A stretch of 64,000 nt of DNA from Lachnospiraceae bacterium NC2004 (GCA_000621905.1 JHXB01000007.1:1-64000); one strand, 5' to 3'. Counted from the stretch's first letter, positions 51,778-62,042 are shown. A program made the numbers and translations. The notes: generated from the sequence alone by a model not told the origin.

Positions 51778-54315
51778 CTAAAGTTTTCGAATTTCTTCAA
51801 TAACCTCCTCATATTCTTTCAAGATAGTATCGTGGTTTTCCTTTGCAAATGCTACATTTCCGTCCTTTAATGCCATCTCAACATTCTTGGCATGTTCAGA
51901 CAAATCAGTAGCGCCAACATTAAGTGAAGTAGATTTAAGGGAGTGAATCTGTACTCTGTAATCCTCGAAGTCCTCAGCTTCTAAGTCCTTCTTTAATTTC
52001 TCGACTCTCTCTTCATATGCCTCAATATATACCGCGATTATCTGCTTATAAAGCTCTTCTACTCCGCCACAGTACTTTAATGCAACATCTTTGTTAATCA
52101 CAGGACGATTAATGATTATCTCGTCCTTAGTGGCTTCCTCCTGAGCGTCAGTAGTCTCGGTTGTATTGTCATTATCAGCTTTGACATTCGGTGATTTAAG
52201 CTCTTCTTCACTGACAAATGTAATCTTCTTAGATGGAATGTACTTAAGAAGCAATTCCTCAAGCTTCTGACCATTAACTGGCTTAGACATATAGTCATCA
52301 AATCCGGCTTCTAAGTATTTCTCTCGACTTCCGACTATAGCATTAGCAGTAAGTGCAACAATCGGTGTACTTTCACAAGGAAAATCAGTCATACTCCTAA
52401 TCTTCTTGAGCGTCTCAAGGCCGTCCATAACAGGCATCATATGATCAAGTAAAATGACATCGAACCGCTCTCTCTCCACAAGTTTTAAGCACTCTGCACC
52501 ACTAAGCGCTGTGGTAATTCTAATCTGTGTATACTTAAGAAGCTTCTTGACAACGACAAGATTCATATCATTATCATCAACAACAAGTACTTTCGCCTTC
52601 GGAGCTATGTAATATTCGCGTTTCTTAACTTCTTCGCTAACCTCCTTATGTTCTTCAAGTCGCTTATAGAAGTCGCCTATTACGTCATTACCCGCAATAG
52701 CCTGAGGAACATTAACTATAAATGTTGAACCTACTCCGTATTCACTCTTAACTTCAATATTACCTCTCATGAGGCCAACGAGCTTCTGAGTCAGTGAAAG
52801 GCCCAAACCTGTACCCTCAATGGTTCTGTTGCGTTTCAAATCAAGTCTCTCGAAATTAGAGAACAATTTAGGAATATCATCTTTCTTTATACCTATTCCC
52901 GTGTCAGAAATACTTATGTGAAGCTTAACCTCCTTAAAAAGCATCTCACCGGTCACTTTAAGAGTAACAGAGCCTTCGGTTGTGTACTTAGCAGCATTGT
53001 TAAGTATGTTAACCATAACCTGTCTAAGTCTTGCACCGTCTCCGTAAAGTCTGTTAGGAAGATTGTTGTCTACGTCAATATCAAACTGAAGATTCTTCTG
53101 TTTGAGCTTGATATCTACCATATTGACCGCATCACTTATCGTATCCGAAAGATTATATTCACTCTCAACAAGCTCCATCTTGCCTGCTTCAATCTTAGAA
53201 AAATCAAGAATATCATTTATCAAAACCAACAAAGCATTGGAAGACTTCTTGATAAGATTGGCATATTCTTTGGTAGATTTCTCCTTGGTATCCCTTAATA
53301 TCATCTCATCCATACCCATTATGGCGTTAATAGGAGTCCTAATCTCATGAGACATATTGGCAAGGAAATCACTTTTGGCTCTGTTAGCTTTGTCGGCTTC
53401 TTCTTTAGCTTTCTTTATCGCATCATCCTCGATGTATCTCGCCTCTGCGCCATTAACAAATACTGAGCCTATAACAATCATAAGGAACATGATTCCAAAG
53501 GCCCAGATAACAAGCCCTGTTATAACTGATACACCCTTAGAAACCACCTTTTCCGGAACATAACCACATACTCTAAGATCGTATTCATTTACATCGGCAC
53601 CAAAAAGATAGTAATTACCATTCTCCGTCTTTAGATATTCAGCAGCAGAATCGCCAACTGCCAGATTCTTAACTATCTCCCTGTAGCCATTTACAAATTC
53701 TTCGTCGTAGAACAAATCATGATCCGACGCTCCGATAAGAGGCACTGTAAGCTTCCAATTGCTGTCGACTACTCCCACGGTTCCCAGACCATCATAGCAT
53801 TCAACTCCAAATCTATCAGATATCTTGCCAATCGGATATAATCTGTAAAGAACGTACTTTACATTCTCATTACTATACACCGGAACTGTAAAAAGCATTC
53901 CTTCCGATTCACTGTAAATAACCTTCTTATAGCCTCTTAACGATTCCTGCACACCGTAATACAAAGATCTGTCAAGCTCTTCTCCGGCAACAGTTTCTCC
54001 GTTGGCATCAATAAGTCCCATTATATTAAAATCGCCGGAAATGGAAGAATTATATACGAGTCTGTCCTTAAGTCCGTAATCTCTTTCTATATACTTAGAT
54101 ATCGCTGTCATTTCCTTAAAATCAGCTTCAATCTGCTCACTAAACTTATCGGATAATTCCGTCGCATTTAGTTTGACGTTGTTTTCGATAAATCTGATAA
54201 TCAGAGTATTAAGTCTAAATCCAAGAAAAATGCCGATTACAAGCAATATCATCAGAAAACTGGCGATAACCAAGAACCCTCTTTTTTCTTTTAAATCCTT
54301 TTTCTCATTTGACAT
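51778..54315 (-). CDS. hybrid histidine kinase with outer sensor, receiver and Hpt domains
   Basis: 845 residues. Membrane helices near 15-38 and 265-290 enclose a dCache-like outer domain. Then HisKA (F-L-A-N-M-S-H-E-I-R-T-P-I-N), HATPase (N-I-L-N-N-A-A-K-Y-T, D-T-G-I-G-I, G-T-G-L-G-L-S), a receiver (V-L-V-V-D-D-N-D-M-N, I-L-L-D-H-M-M-P-V-M-D-G) and a C-terminal Hpt (I-H-S-L-K-S-T-S). All phosphorelay residues are present. Overlaps the BMP gene by 11 bases, so the binding protein is probably its sensor partner. No DNA-binding regulator is next to it. Confidence 0.93.
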   Translation of the reverse strand: MSNEKKDLKEKRGFLVIASFLMILLVIGIFLGFRLNTLIIRFIENNVKLNATELSDKFSEQIEADFKEMTAISKYIERDYGLKDRLVYNSSISGDFNIMGLIDANGETVAGEELDRSLYYGVQESLRGYKKVIYSESEGMLFTVPVYSNENVKYVLYRLYPIGKISDRFGVECYDGLGTVGVVDSNWKLTVPLIGASDHDLFYDEEFVNGYREIVKNLAVGDSAAEYLKTENGNYYLFGADVNEYDLRVCGYVPEKVVSKGVSVITGLVIWAFGIMFLMIVIGSVFVNGAEARYIEDDAIKKAKEEADKANRAKSDFLANMSHEIRTPINAIMGMDEMILRDTKEKSTKEYANLIKKSSNALLVLINDILDFSKIEAGKMELVESEYNLSDTISDAVNMVDIKLKQKNLQFDIDVDNNLPNRLYGDGARLRQVMVNILNNAAKYTTEGSVTLKVTGEMLFKEVKLHISISDTGIGIKKDDIPKLFSNFERLDLKRNRTIEGTGLGLSLTQKLVGLMRGNIEVKSEYGVGSTFIVNVPQAIAGNDVIGDFYKRLEEHKEVSEEVKKREYYIAPKAKVLVVDDNDMNLVVVKKLLKYTQIRITTALSGAECLKLVERERFDVILLDHMMPVMDGLETLKKIRSMTDFPCESTPIVALTANAIVGSREKYLEAGFDDYMSKPVNGQKLEELLLKYIPSKKITFVSEEELKSPNVKADNDNTTETTDAQEEATKDEIIINRPVINKDVALKYCGGVEELYKQIIAVYIEAYEERVEKLKKDLEAEDFEDYRVQIHSLKSTSLNVGATDLSEHAKNVEMALKDGNVAFAKENHDTILKEYEEVIEEIRKL

Positions 54316-55399
54316 ATATCTCTACACCTTCTACAAACCAATCCATATTATTCATAAGTTCACTATCGGTGATTGATTCACCCTCTTCGGAACGAACTAC
54401 ACCGGTATTGTCTTTTATGTAACCCGTGAATACATCCTTACCGGAAATAATCCTTGCTTTTGCAGCTTCGATAAAGAGTCTCTCGTTATTACTTACTGCC
54501 GGAGAGTATTCCGATAATCCGACAGTTTCACGCTCAAGTCCTAGCCAACACATATCTTTAGAAGAACCGGCTGCGGCATCGTCTCCAATCAGTTCTTTGT
54601 AAAGTGTACCCCAGTTACATACAACAGAAGTCAGATAATGCTCGGAATAACCTTCAAATGCCTCATGGTATCCGATAGATTCAATACCATACTCTTCAGC
54701 GGTATCGATAACATTTGGCTGATTCTGGTGATATGTAAGAAAATCTACACCCACATCCTTGATAAGAGTCCTCGCCGCCTCCCTCTCAACGTTTGGATTA
54801 CTCCATGAATTGGTCCATTTAACATAAACAGTCGCATTCTCGTTGACACTTCTTACTCCCATGGTAAATGCATTTATACCCCTGACAACCTGCGAATTCT
54901 TCTTAGCAGCAACATAACCTATCTTACCTGACTTAGAATGCATTCCTGCAAGTATACCTGCTAAATATCTCGCCTGATAATAACGTACAAAATATGAAGT
55001 ATAGTTGTCGGCTTTCACATCTGATGAAGTCCCGTAAAATGAAACATTAGGATTGTCCTCTATAACCTTCTTACACTCAGAAGTAAATCCGTAGCTGGTT
55101 AGGAATATTACACCTACATCTCGCTTTATAAGATCGGTACAAACATCATCAACATTACCGGTCTCCTCCTTGATATTGTATTCCGTCAGTATCGGAATAT
55201 CGGTTGAATCGGAGAATTCTTCTATTCCGGTACAAAGCGAACGATTCCACCCCGAATCACTGCTATCTCCGTTAAGAACAAATGCTATCCTGGAATAATC
55301 TTCATCCGTTCGCCCAAAAAAGATAACAACAGCAACTATGGATATCATCAAAAATATAATCAAGGATATAAATATTATTCCTTGCGTAAATTTATTCAT
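54305..55399 (-). CDS. membrane-anchored BMP-family binding protein
   Basis: 364 residues. An N-terminal membrane helix (I-I-F-I-S-L-I-I-F-L-M-I-S-I-V-A-V-V-I) and a PnrA/BMP fold outside: A-F-V-L-N-G-D-S-S-D-S-G-W-N, V-I-F-L-T-S-Y-G, A-R-Y-L-A-G-I-L-A-G, G-I-N-A-F-T-M-G-V. No lipobox Cys, unlike normal ABC lipoproteins, and no transporter genes nearby. It lies between two histidine kinase genes, which suggests nucleoside-like ligand sensing instead of uptake. Confidence 0.88.
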   Translation of the reverse strand: MNKFTQGIIFISLIIFLMISIVAVVIFFGRTDEDYSRIAFVLNGDSSDSGWNRSLCTGIEEFSDSTDIPILTEYNIKEETGNVDDVCTDLIKRDVGVIFLTSYGFTSECKKVIEDNPNVSFYGTSSDVKADNYTSYFVRYYQARYLAGILAGMHSKSGKIGYVAAKKNSQVVRGINAFTMGVRSVNENATVYVKWTNSWSNPNVEREAARTLIKDVGVDFLTYHQNQPNVIDTAEEYGIESIGYHEAFEGYSEHYLTSVVCNWGTLYKELIGDDAAAGSSKDMCWLGLERETVGLSEYSPAVSNNERLFIEAAKARIISGKDVFTGYIKDNTGVVRSEEGESITDSELMNNMDWFVEGVEIYVK

Positions 55400-55414
55400 T
55401 AGTTACCACTCCTG

Positions 55415-57322
55415 TTAGCACATAGTTTCCAATAACTGACATAGCTCATTAGGATCAACCGGCTTACTTAAAGCATAGTAGAATCCCTGCTCTGAATATG
55501 CTGCCATATCTTCATTGGTCATATTGGCACTCATTAATATAAACGGAACTTCATGGTTAACACCACTGTGATCTTTAACCATACTTTTGAATATCTCAGT
55601 TCCATTCATAACAGGCATCATGTAATCAAGGAAAACAAGATCGAAAGGCTCAGTCTCTAAAAGTCTCAAGCCCTCAGTGCTACTATCGGCAAGAACTATC
55701 TCGGCCTTGGTCATTCTAAGAAGCCCCTTTATAACAGTAAGACTCATCTCATTATCGTCAACTACAAGTATCCTAAGTCCAAGAAGACTAGGCATTTCTA
55801 CATTTGCTCTGACACCTGTAACTTTGACATGATCGATATATCGATCTGATCCTATTACTTCCTGATTAATAACAATCGAAAATCTTGAACCCCTGTTATA
55901 GTAACTCTGTACATCAATTCTTCCACCCATTAAGTTGACGACATTCTTCACTATCGAAAGTCCAAGTCCGGCGCCCTGAATACTTCTGTTGCGCTCCATA
56001 TCAACTCGCTTAAAGTTGTCAAATATAACAGGTAAGTCCTCTTCTCTAATACCTACACCCGTATCCTCAATGACAAAGTTAAGCCTAATTGTATCATGAG
56101 GATTGACTCCCTCTTCTTCCTCATCAACATTCTTACGATTGAGTATCTTACCCGTAATTGTAAGTTCAACATCGCCCTTCTCTGTAAACTTAATCGCGTT
56201 ATCAAGAAGCTTAATGAGAATCTGCTCTATCCTCTCAACATCGCCCATCAAAGAATCAGGAAGTTTGTCATCCACATGTACAAGTAAACGAAGCCCCTTC
56301 TCCCTGGCCTTGCCTTTCATCTCACTTTCAACATTAAATACAAGTTTAGAAAGCTGATACTTCTCTTCCTTGATAGAAAACTGTCCCGCCTCAATCTTAG
56401 AAATCTCAAGGACATCATTGATAATCTGCAAAAGCTCCCCACCTGCCTTCTTCATATCTGAAGAATATTTAAGAATCTGTGGTTCATTGTTGTTTCTTAA
56501 TATGATATCATTCATTCCCAAGATTGCGTTCATCGGAGTTCTTATCTCGTGAGAGGTATTAGCTAAGAATGTGCTCTTTGCAAGGTTAGCGGCGTTAGCC
56601 GTCATCTTAGCCTCGATAAGCTTTCTTCTGACCTCAACCATGTTTCTGTAATCACTCGACTCTAAAGAAAGATAAAGCACAAATATAGCAAATGAACCAA
56701 AAAGTCCGGTGAGCTTTAACCTTCCATGCATAAGTGGCTGCATAACAGACGCACCTACAATAAGAGTAAACGATATAATCAGGAATATCTTCTCTCTAAA
56801 ATCAGTCTTCTTCATGTTAATCAAGAAGATAATCAAGCTGTATATAGTAAAATAAATACATGGTCCATATCCTACAGCAAGATATAACGGACCGCTTACA
56901 AATACATGCTCAACTTCATCGTAATTACTTATCCAACCGGTAAAAGGACTCGTAAGCATTACAAACAATGTAAATGCAATCAAAACATCATTAAATATGC
57001 TAATTACCCTAGGTGCCTTGAACTTACATGTAAGAGCCATGTATTCTGCAAATGATACCTCCGCCAAAAATGCAAATATAAAGGTAGAAACATCAAAATA
57101 CATCTTGATAACATGAAACTGTGCATCCCAGGCTCTCGTAATCGGTCCCAATATCTCCACTAATGTGAGCATAGATATTGTAATAGCCAGATACCTAAAC
57201 CTCTTACCGTTCTCGCTTATAAGTCTTCCCTGAGTAAGCAAAAAGCCAAGAAGGATAAAGTCATAGAGTATTGCTGCTGCTTCAAGCATCATATATTTAT
57301 TGTTAAAAATATATTCCTGCAT
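55415..57322 (-). CDS. 7TM-type hybrid histidine kinase
   Basis: 635 residues. About seven N-terminal membrane helices (1-225), HisKA (F-L-A-N-T-S-H-E-I-R-T-P-M-N), HATPase (D-N-A-I-K-F-T, D-T-G-V-G-I, G-A-G-L-G-L-S) and one receiver (I-L-V-V-D-D-N-E-M-S, V-F-L-D-Y-M-M-P-V-M-N-G). No Hpt; it may pass phosphate to the Hpt of the 51778 kinase. GGGGAAT precedes the ATG. Four bases follow the upstream kinase gene. Confidence 0.92.
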   Translation of the reverse strand: MQEYIFNNKYMMLEAAAILYDFILLGFLLTQGRLISENGKRFRYLAITISMLTLVEILGPITRAWDAQFHVIKMYFDVSTFIFAFLAEVSFAEYMALTCKFKAPRVISIFNDVLIAFTLFVMLTSPFTGWISNYDEVEHVFVSGPLYLAVGYGPCIYFTIYSLIIFLINMKKTDFREKIFLIISFTLIVGASVMQPLMHGRLKLTGLFGSFAIFVLYLSLESSDYRNMVEVRRKLIEAKMTANAANLAKSTFLANTSHEIRTPMNAILGMNDIILRNNNEPQILKYSSDMKKAGGELLQIINDVLEISKIEAGQFSIKEEKYQLSKLVFNVESEMKGKAREKGLRLLVHVDDKLPDSLMGDVERIEQILIKLLDNAIKFTEKGDVELTITGKILNRKNVDEEEEGVNPHDTIRLNFVIEDTGVGIREEDLPVIFDNFKRVDMERNRSIQGAGLGLSIVKNVVNLMGGRIDVQSYYNRGSRFSIVINQEVIGSDRYIDHVKVTGVRANVEMPSLLGLRILVVDDNEMSLTVIKGLLRMTKAEIVLADSSTEGLRLLETEPFDLVFLDYMMPVMNGTEIFKSMVKDHSGVNHEVPFILMSANMTNEDMAAYSEQGFYYALSKPVDPNELCQLLETMC

Positions 57323-57325
57323 ATT

Positions 57326-59245
57326 CTATTCCCCCTCTCGCTCTTCAACAAGCTCCTCAGGAAGAAAACTGAAAAGCACTTCAAAGAGTAACTGTTGCTT
57401 AAGAGGTTTACTTAAATATTCGTCGAATCCCATATCCATAAACTTCTGCCTTGAATCAGACAAAGCATCAGCCGTAACGACAATAATCGGAGTAGAATTA
57501 TTAGGATTGTCCGAATCCTCTCTGATAGTCTTAAATACTTGAGGCCCGTCTATAGTAGGCATAAATGCATCAAGAAGAATAATATCAAATTTCTCATTCT
57601 TGGTTAATTCTATCGCCTCTGCACCACCATCAACAGTAGATACATTAACCAGTGTATCCTTCAAAAGTCCCTTGGCAACCTTTAGGTTCATAGAGTTGTC
57701 ATCAACAACCAAAACCTTAGCATTCGGTGCTACTACACGCTTGGTCTTAACTTCTTCGGCTTTCTTAACTGTAGTTTCAGTGTACTCTGAAACCTTGCCT
57801 TCACCCGCAATCTTCTGTCTGACTTTGATTGTAGTTGTAGTGCCAACGCCATATTCACTTTCAACCTTAATAGTACCGTTCATTCTGTCTATTATCTCTT
57901 TTACAATAGACATACCAAGTCCGGTCCCCTCTACATTCTTATTCTTATCGTCAGCGTCAAATCGCGCATAACTATCAAAAAGCTTATCCAAATCTTCTTT
58001 CTTAATACCGATTCCGGTATCAGAAACAACAAATACCAAATCTACATATCCTTCATCTTGCTTGCCTGCAACCTTAAATGATACGCTTCCCTCTTTGGTA
58101 TACTTAACAGAGTTGTTAAGTATATTGATAATAACCTGCCTAAGTCGTACACTGTCACCAATCAATCTGTCCGGAATATTACCATCCACATCAACTATGT
58201 ACTCAAGGGACTTGTCTTTAGCCCTGGAGCTTATGATGACATTAGTCTCTCTTAACAGTTTGGCGAGATGATATTCACCCTCATCAAGCGTAAACTCTCC
58301 ACTCTCAATCTTAGAAATATCAAGAACATCACTGACTATAGCCAAGAGAGCATCTATCGCTGACTTCATATCCTGAGCGTACATAACAGTCTCTTCGTCC
58401 TTGCTCTCCTTGATTATAAGGTCGTTAAGACCTGACAATGCGTTGATAGGAGTTCTGATTTCATGAGACATATCCGCAAGAAATGTTGACTTCATAGCAT
58501 TGGCATTATCAGCTTCAACCCTTGCTTTCTCAAGGCTCTCAGTGACTTCGAGAAGTTTAGAGTGATCCTCTGTCTCAACGGTAAAGTAAAGAGTTACAAT
58601 ACTTAAAGAGGCAAAAAGTGCTGTTACTGTAATGCTTATATTAGAAAGCGGTTGAATAATAACTCCCAAAATAATCATGAGCGTAGCAAATGAAAGAGGA
58701 GTCCTTATCTTACCGGCTATTCCCTTAAACGACACAGCAAATATAATCACTATGCTGACATAGTAGAAAATCGGAATAAGATTACCTATAGGGAAATACA
58801 GCACGCCATGAACATAGCTGCCGGTGCCGTAATCATAAAGAGAAATAACTCCGGTAAAGAGATTGATTATAATCACAATCGTATATACCGCGAGTATACC
58901 GATATTAAGCATCATGTACCATTTGGCTCTTTTGAATTTAAAAATAAAAGAATAGTATTCCATTATTCCAAAACCCAAATAGCATGTAGAAAGATAAGCC
59001 AATGAATTGGCTATATTGATTGCATAATAATCTAAAGTTGTACCTTTTAGATCTCTGAACAACCCACGAGCGCATACCTCAGCAATCCCAAGAACGGTCG
59101 CTAAATATAAAAGAATCTTAAATCTTTTTGCCGTATCCTGACCACGCTTAGTCTGCAGATTAGCAAACAGAATCAGGATAAGATCAAATCCTACAGCACA
59201 CATTTCCAAATATGTTTCAGGATGCTTATACAAAACGTCAATCAT
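57326..59245 (-). CDS. 7TM-type hybrid histidine kinase
   Basis: 639 residues, same plan as the 55415 kinase: about seven membrane helices, HisKA (F-L-A-D-M-S-H-E-I-R-T-P-I-N), HATPase (N-I-L-N-N-S-V-K-Y-T, D-T-G-I-G-I, G-T-G-L-G-M-S) and a receiver (V-L-V-V-D-D-N-S-M-N, I-L-L-D-A-F-M-P-T-I-D-G). The two differ enough to look like an old duplication. The ATG at 59245 is preceded by GGGGGACAG; the open frame begins 11 codons earlier. Confidence 0.92.
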   Translation of the reverse strand: MIDVLYKHPETYLEMCAVGFDLILILFANLQTKRGQDTAKRFKILLYLATVLGIAEVCARGLFRDLKGTTLDYYAINIANSLAYLSTCYLGFGIMEYYSFIFKFKRAKWYMMLNIGILAVYTIVIIINLFTGVISLYDYGTGSYVHGVLYFPIGNLIPIFYYVSIVIIFAVSFKGIAGKIRTPLSFATLMIILGVIIQPLSNISITVTALFASLSIVTLYFTVETEDHSKLLEVTESLEKARVEADNANAMKSTFLADMSHEIRTPINALSGLNDLIIKESKDEETVMYAQDMKSAIDALLAIVSDVLDISKIESGEFTLDEGEYHLAKLLRETNVIISSRAKDKSLEYIVDVDGNIPDRLIGDSVRLRQVIINILNNSVKYTKEGSVSFKVAGKQDEGYVDLVFVVSDTGIGIKKEDLDKLFDSYARFDADDKNKNVEGTGLGMSIVKEIIDRMNGTIKVESEYGVGTTTTIKVRQKIAGEGKVSEYTETTVKKAEEVKTKRVVAPNAKVLVVDDNSMNLKVAKGLLKDTLVNVSTVDGGAEAIELTKNEKFDIILLDAFMPTIDGPQVFKTIREDSDNPNNSTPIIVVTADALSDSRQKFMDMGFDEYLSKPLKQQLLFEVLFSFLPEELVEEREGE

Positions 59246-59280
59246 AATTACTGTCCCCCATAATCTAATAGACAACAACC

Positions 59281-59730
59281 CTATAAACTATCAAAAACTT
59301 CACTCTCGATACTGTATATATCCGAAAATGCTATCTTAACATTAACAATCATCATATAACCCGCACTCATGTCTACCTTCGCAAGCAAACCCTTGGTTCT
59401 GATGTATTCAACCACATTGGTGTCTCTGTTAAAATGAACATGAACAACGTCAACCACCGGCTTTTGCCCTTCTTCAAACACATGACACAGATAATTGAAC
59501 CTCATATCCAAAATCTCTAAATCTTCATCCGTCAATTCCTTATCAGGAGCATTGACAACCGAAGCCTCATCGATTGCTTCGTTGTACCTCTTAAGCGCGG
59601 CAAACGGCGCAAATATCTTGGCTCTGTTCTCAATCGACATCGGCGGATGTTTAATAACAAACCTGTCATTTATATGGATAGGCCTGTCTAAATCAATGAT
59701 ATCACTGTAATCATAGCGTTTATCAGACAT
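59281..59730 (-). CDS. YolD-like protein
   Basis: 149 residues, soluble. The middle reads M-S-I-E-N-R-A-K-I-F-A-P-F-A-A-L-K-R-Y-N-E-A-I, which fits the YolD-like family (R-x-x-I-x-x-P-F-x-A-L). Function unknown; some relatives sit with DNA polymerase Y genes, which is not the case here. AGAGGAAAC precedes the ATG at 59730, inside the gdpP frame (8-base overlap). The assignment is by motif only. Confidence 0.65.
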   Translation of the reverse strand: MSDKRYDYSDIIDLDRPIHINDRFVIKHPPMSIENRAKIFAPFAALKRYNEAIDEASVVNAPDKELTDEDLEILDMRFNYLCHVFEEGQKPVVDVVHVHFNRDTNVVEYIRTKGLLAKVDMSAGYMMIVNVKIAFSDIYSIESEVFDSL

Positions 59731-61831
59731 TTTCTGTTTCCTCTGACTCATCCTCTTCCTTAGGAAGAAAATCTCCAACCTGATCTATCTCATCAAGATA
59801 TCTCTTGATTGTAGCAATAATCTCCTGTGGATCACCGTCAATAACCTGCGCGCCGGAAGCATTAGAGTGACCTCCACCGCCAAACTTCTCCATAACAACC
59901 TGCACATTAATCATATCAATTGATCTTGCGCTTATATAGATTGTACCGTCAATGTTAGACAAGACGAATGAAGCCCCGATTCCTTCTACATCCAAAAGCT
60001 CGTTAGCCACCTGAGAAGCCACTACGGTAGGGCTATCCACACCGTCTGTAGGGAATATTGCAAATGCATACTGCTCTCTATACTGCTCTGCATCCCTGAT
60101 AGCCTCAGCCTTATGTCTGATAGCATCCATACTGTCTCTGAACATCTTTCGAACTCTTACAACATCGCAGCCCTTTCTTCTAAGATAAGCCGCGGCCTCA
60201 AATGTTCTAGCACCTGTCTTCTGCACGAAGTTACCTGTGTCTATCATCATTCCGGCGTAAAGCGCATCAGCCTCCATAGCGCTCATGTCGATAGGCTGGT
60301 TGGTGTACTGAAGCACCTCGGCAACCATCTCGCACGCCGAAGATGCGTAAGGCTCTACATAAGATAAAACGGCGTTGCTAATGGTCTCACCACTCTGCCT
60401 GTGATGATCAAACACGACTATAGTCTTAGTCTTCTCAAGAAGCTCAGGGCACTCTGTATAGCTTGGCCTGTTAACATCAACTATCATAAGCAACGTGTCG
60501 GAATCAACAATCTTCTTAGCCTGCTCATTGTTGATAAACATGTCATCATCATAGAGTGTATTGTTGCGGAAATTGTCAAGTATAGGTCTGATCGACACAG
60601 TTGCCTCATTGATACATATATGAGCCTCCTTATGATATGCCTTGGCAAGAATATAAACACCAATCGCCGAACCGATTGCGTCTGCATCAGGCAAATGATG
60701 ACCCATAATTACTACTCTTTCTTTGTTCTCGATAATACCCTGTAAAGCGTGCGCCTTAACACGCGCTCTAACTCTGGTATTCTTCTCTACTACTGTATTC
60801 TGTCCTCCGTAGTACTCTATCTTCTCTCCATCCTTTATGACAACCTGGTCTCCGCCTCGACCTAACGCCATATCCATTGCAAGTCTTGCATCCGCATAAC
60901 ATGTCTGGAAGTTAGGTGAACCTTTACCGATAGACAGTGAGATAGTAACCGGAAGCTCGTTACCTACATTAATATCTCTGATCTCGTCAAGCAATGCGAA
61001 CTTCTCTGCCTTGAGCTGATTTAGATATTTCTGTTGAAACACCACGAAATACTTGTCTTTCTCAGGCTTTCTTATAATACCTTCTATATCGTTAATGGTC
61101 TTGTTAATCTTACGGTCCACCAACGCAATAAGGAGAGGCTGTCTTGCCTCCTCTATACTCTCTAGTACTTCATCAAAGTTGTCTATATATATAAGACCTG
61201 CAACAAGACGCTGATCCGTATAATCCTGCTGAAGCTTTCTATACGCTGTCTCATCAAAGAAATATGCCACGATAAGTGTATTGGCATTCTTGTTGTCAAA
61301 TCTGCTTAGATTAAGCTCTTCGTCTTCTTCCTCGTCGGCAACATCCTCCTTAATCATTCTAAACTGAATCTTGTACTGCCTATCTTCATACGCCATAGAG
61401 AATTCTGTCACATCGTCAGGCGACGCAGGAAACATATCATCATTCATCATAGGAAAATAGGTGTGGATATTGTCCTCGATATCCGATGAACCTACCATGT
61501 ATTCAAATCCCTTGTTATGCCACAAAATCATGCCATCAACGTCTAAAAGAGCGTAAGGAACAGCAAGTTGCTGAAGCATAGACCTCTGGACCTGTCCCTG
61601 CTCTATTGCAAAGCTGTACAACTGAGGCATAATCTTACCCTTTTGAGTAAAATATAATATGAGTGCAATTATTGCGTATAATGCCACACCGCTTCCGACG
61701 ATAATTGCTGTCTTTTGGCTGTAGTTAAATACAACAAGCGCTGCCATCATAACGATTAAAAACAGCACAAGATCGAGTGGCATTCTTAAAAAGATATCTA
61801 TTTGTGATTTGAGTGGACGCTTTTTCAACAT
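59723..61831 (-). CDS. gdpP: c-di-AMP phosphodiesterase GdpP
   Basis: 702 residues. Two N-terminal membrane helices, a PAS domain (V-P-Y-A-L-L-D-V-D-G-M-I-L-W-H-N), a degenerate GGDEF domain (about 210-345), and DHH/DHHA1 domains with M-G-H-H-L-P-D-A-D-A-I-G-S, V-D-V-N-R-P, F-D-H-H-R and G-G-G-H-S-N-A-S-G-A. It hydrolyses c-di-AMP made by CdaA. AGAGGTG precedes the ATG at 61831; a GTG two codons earlier overlaps it. First gene of the run with the three kinases. Confidence 0.94.
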   Translation of the reverse strand: MLKKRPLKSQIDIFLRMPLDLVLFLIVMMAALVVFNYSQKTAIIVGSGVALYAIIALILYFTQKGKIMPQLYSFAIEQGQVQRSMLQQLAVPYALLDVDGMILWHNKGFEYMVGSSDIEDNIHTYFPMMNDDMFPASPDDVTEFSMAYEDRQYKIQFRMIKEDVADEEEDEELNLSRFDNKNANTLIVAYFFDETAYRKLQQDYTDQRLVAGLIYIDNFDEVLESIEEARQPLLIALVDRKINKTINDIEGIIRKPEKDKYFVVFQQKYLNQLKAEKFALLDEIRDINVGNELPVTISLSIGKGSPNFQTCYADARLAMDMALGRGGDQVVIKDGEKIEYYGGQNTVVEKNTRVRARVKAHALQGIIENKERVVIMGHHLPDADAIGSAIGVYILAKAYHKEAHICINEATVSIRPILDNFRNNTLYDDDMFINNEQAKKIVDSDTLLMIVDVNRPSYTECPELLEKTKTIVVFDHHRQSGETISNAVLSYVEPYASSACEMVAEVLQYTNQPIDMSAMEADALYAGMMIDTGNFVQKTGARTFEAAAYLRRKGCDVVRVRKMFRDSMDAIRHKAEAIRDAEQYREQYAFAIFPTDGVDSPTVVASQVANELLDVEGIGASFVLSNIDGTIYISARSIDMINVQVVMEKFGGGGHSNASGAQVIDGDPQEIIATIKRYLDEIDQVGDFLPKEEDESEETENV

Positions 61832-61925
61832 CGACACCTCTTTCTTCTAAATATACTCCGCTTTAGTATACCATATATCTTGATTATGTGCCACAAAAAA
61901 GTGCTTCCTCACCTTGCCGGTACCA

Positions 61926-61977
61926 TGTCATTCTGAGCGCAGCGAAGAATCTTTATCCCGAACCCTGTTCGGGATAA
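61926..61977. repeat. REP-like element (inverted orientation)
   Basis: TGTCATTCTGAGCGCAGCG, then AAGAATCTTTATCCCGAAC...GTTCGGGATAA, which adds a small hairpin (ATCCCGAAC/GTTCGGGAT). Same family as the elements at 22985 and 35007 but reversed. It lies between gdpP and the mannosidase gene. Confidence 0.7.
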
Positions 61978-62012
61978 CACCTCTAAAACCTTATAATAAC
62001 CACATTTTATAA

Positions 62013-62042
62013 TTGATATACCCTCTGACTCTATGTTAAAAT
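62013..62042 (+). promoter_or_regulatory. possible promoter of the beta-mannosidase gene
   Basis: TTGATA (62013-62018) and TAAAAT (62037-62042), 18 bases apart, 37 bases before the ATG. A moderate match to the sigma-A consensus. Confidence 0.4.

Noticed and set aside
60401-60745. plus-strand frames inside gdpP
   Set aside because: Antisense to the DHH domain of gdpP, which has clear catalytic motifs.
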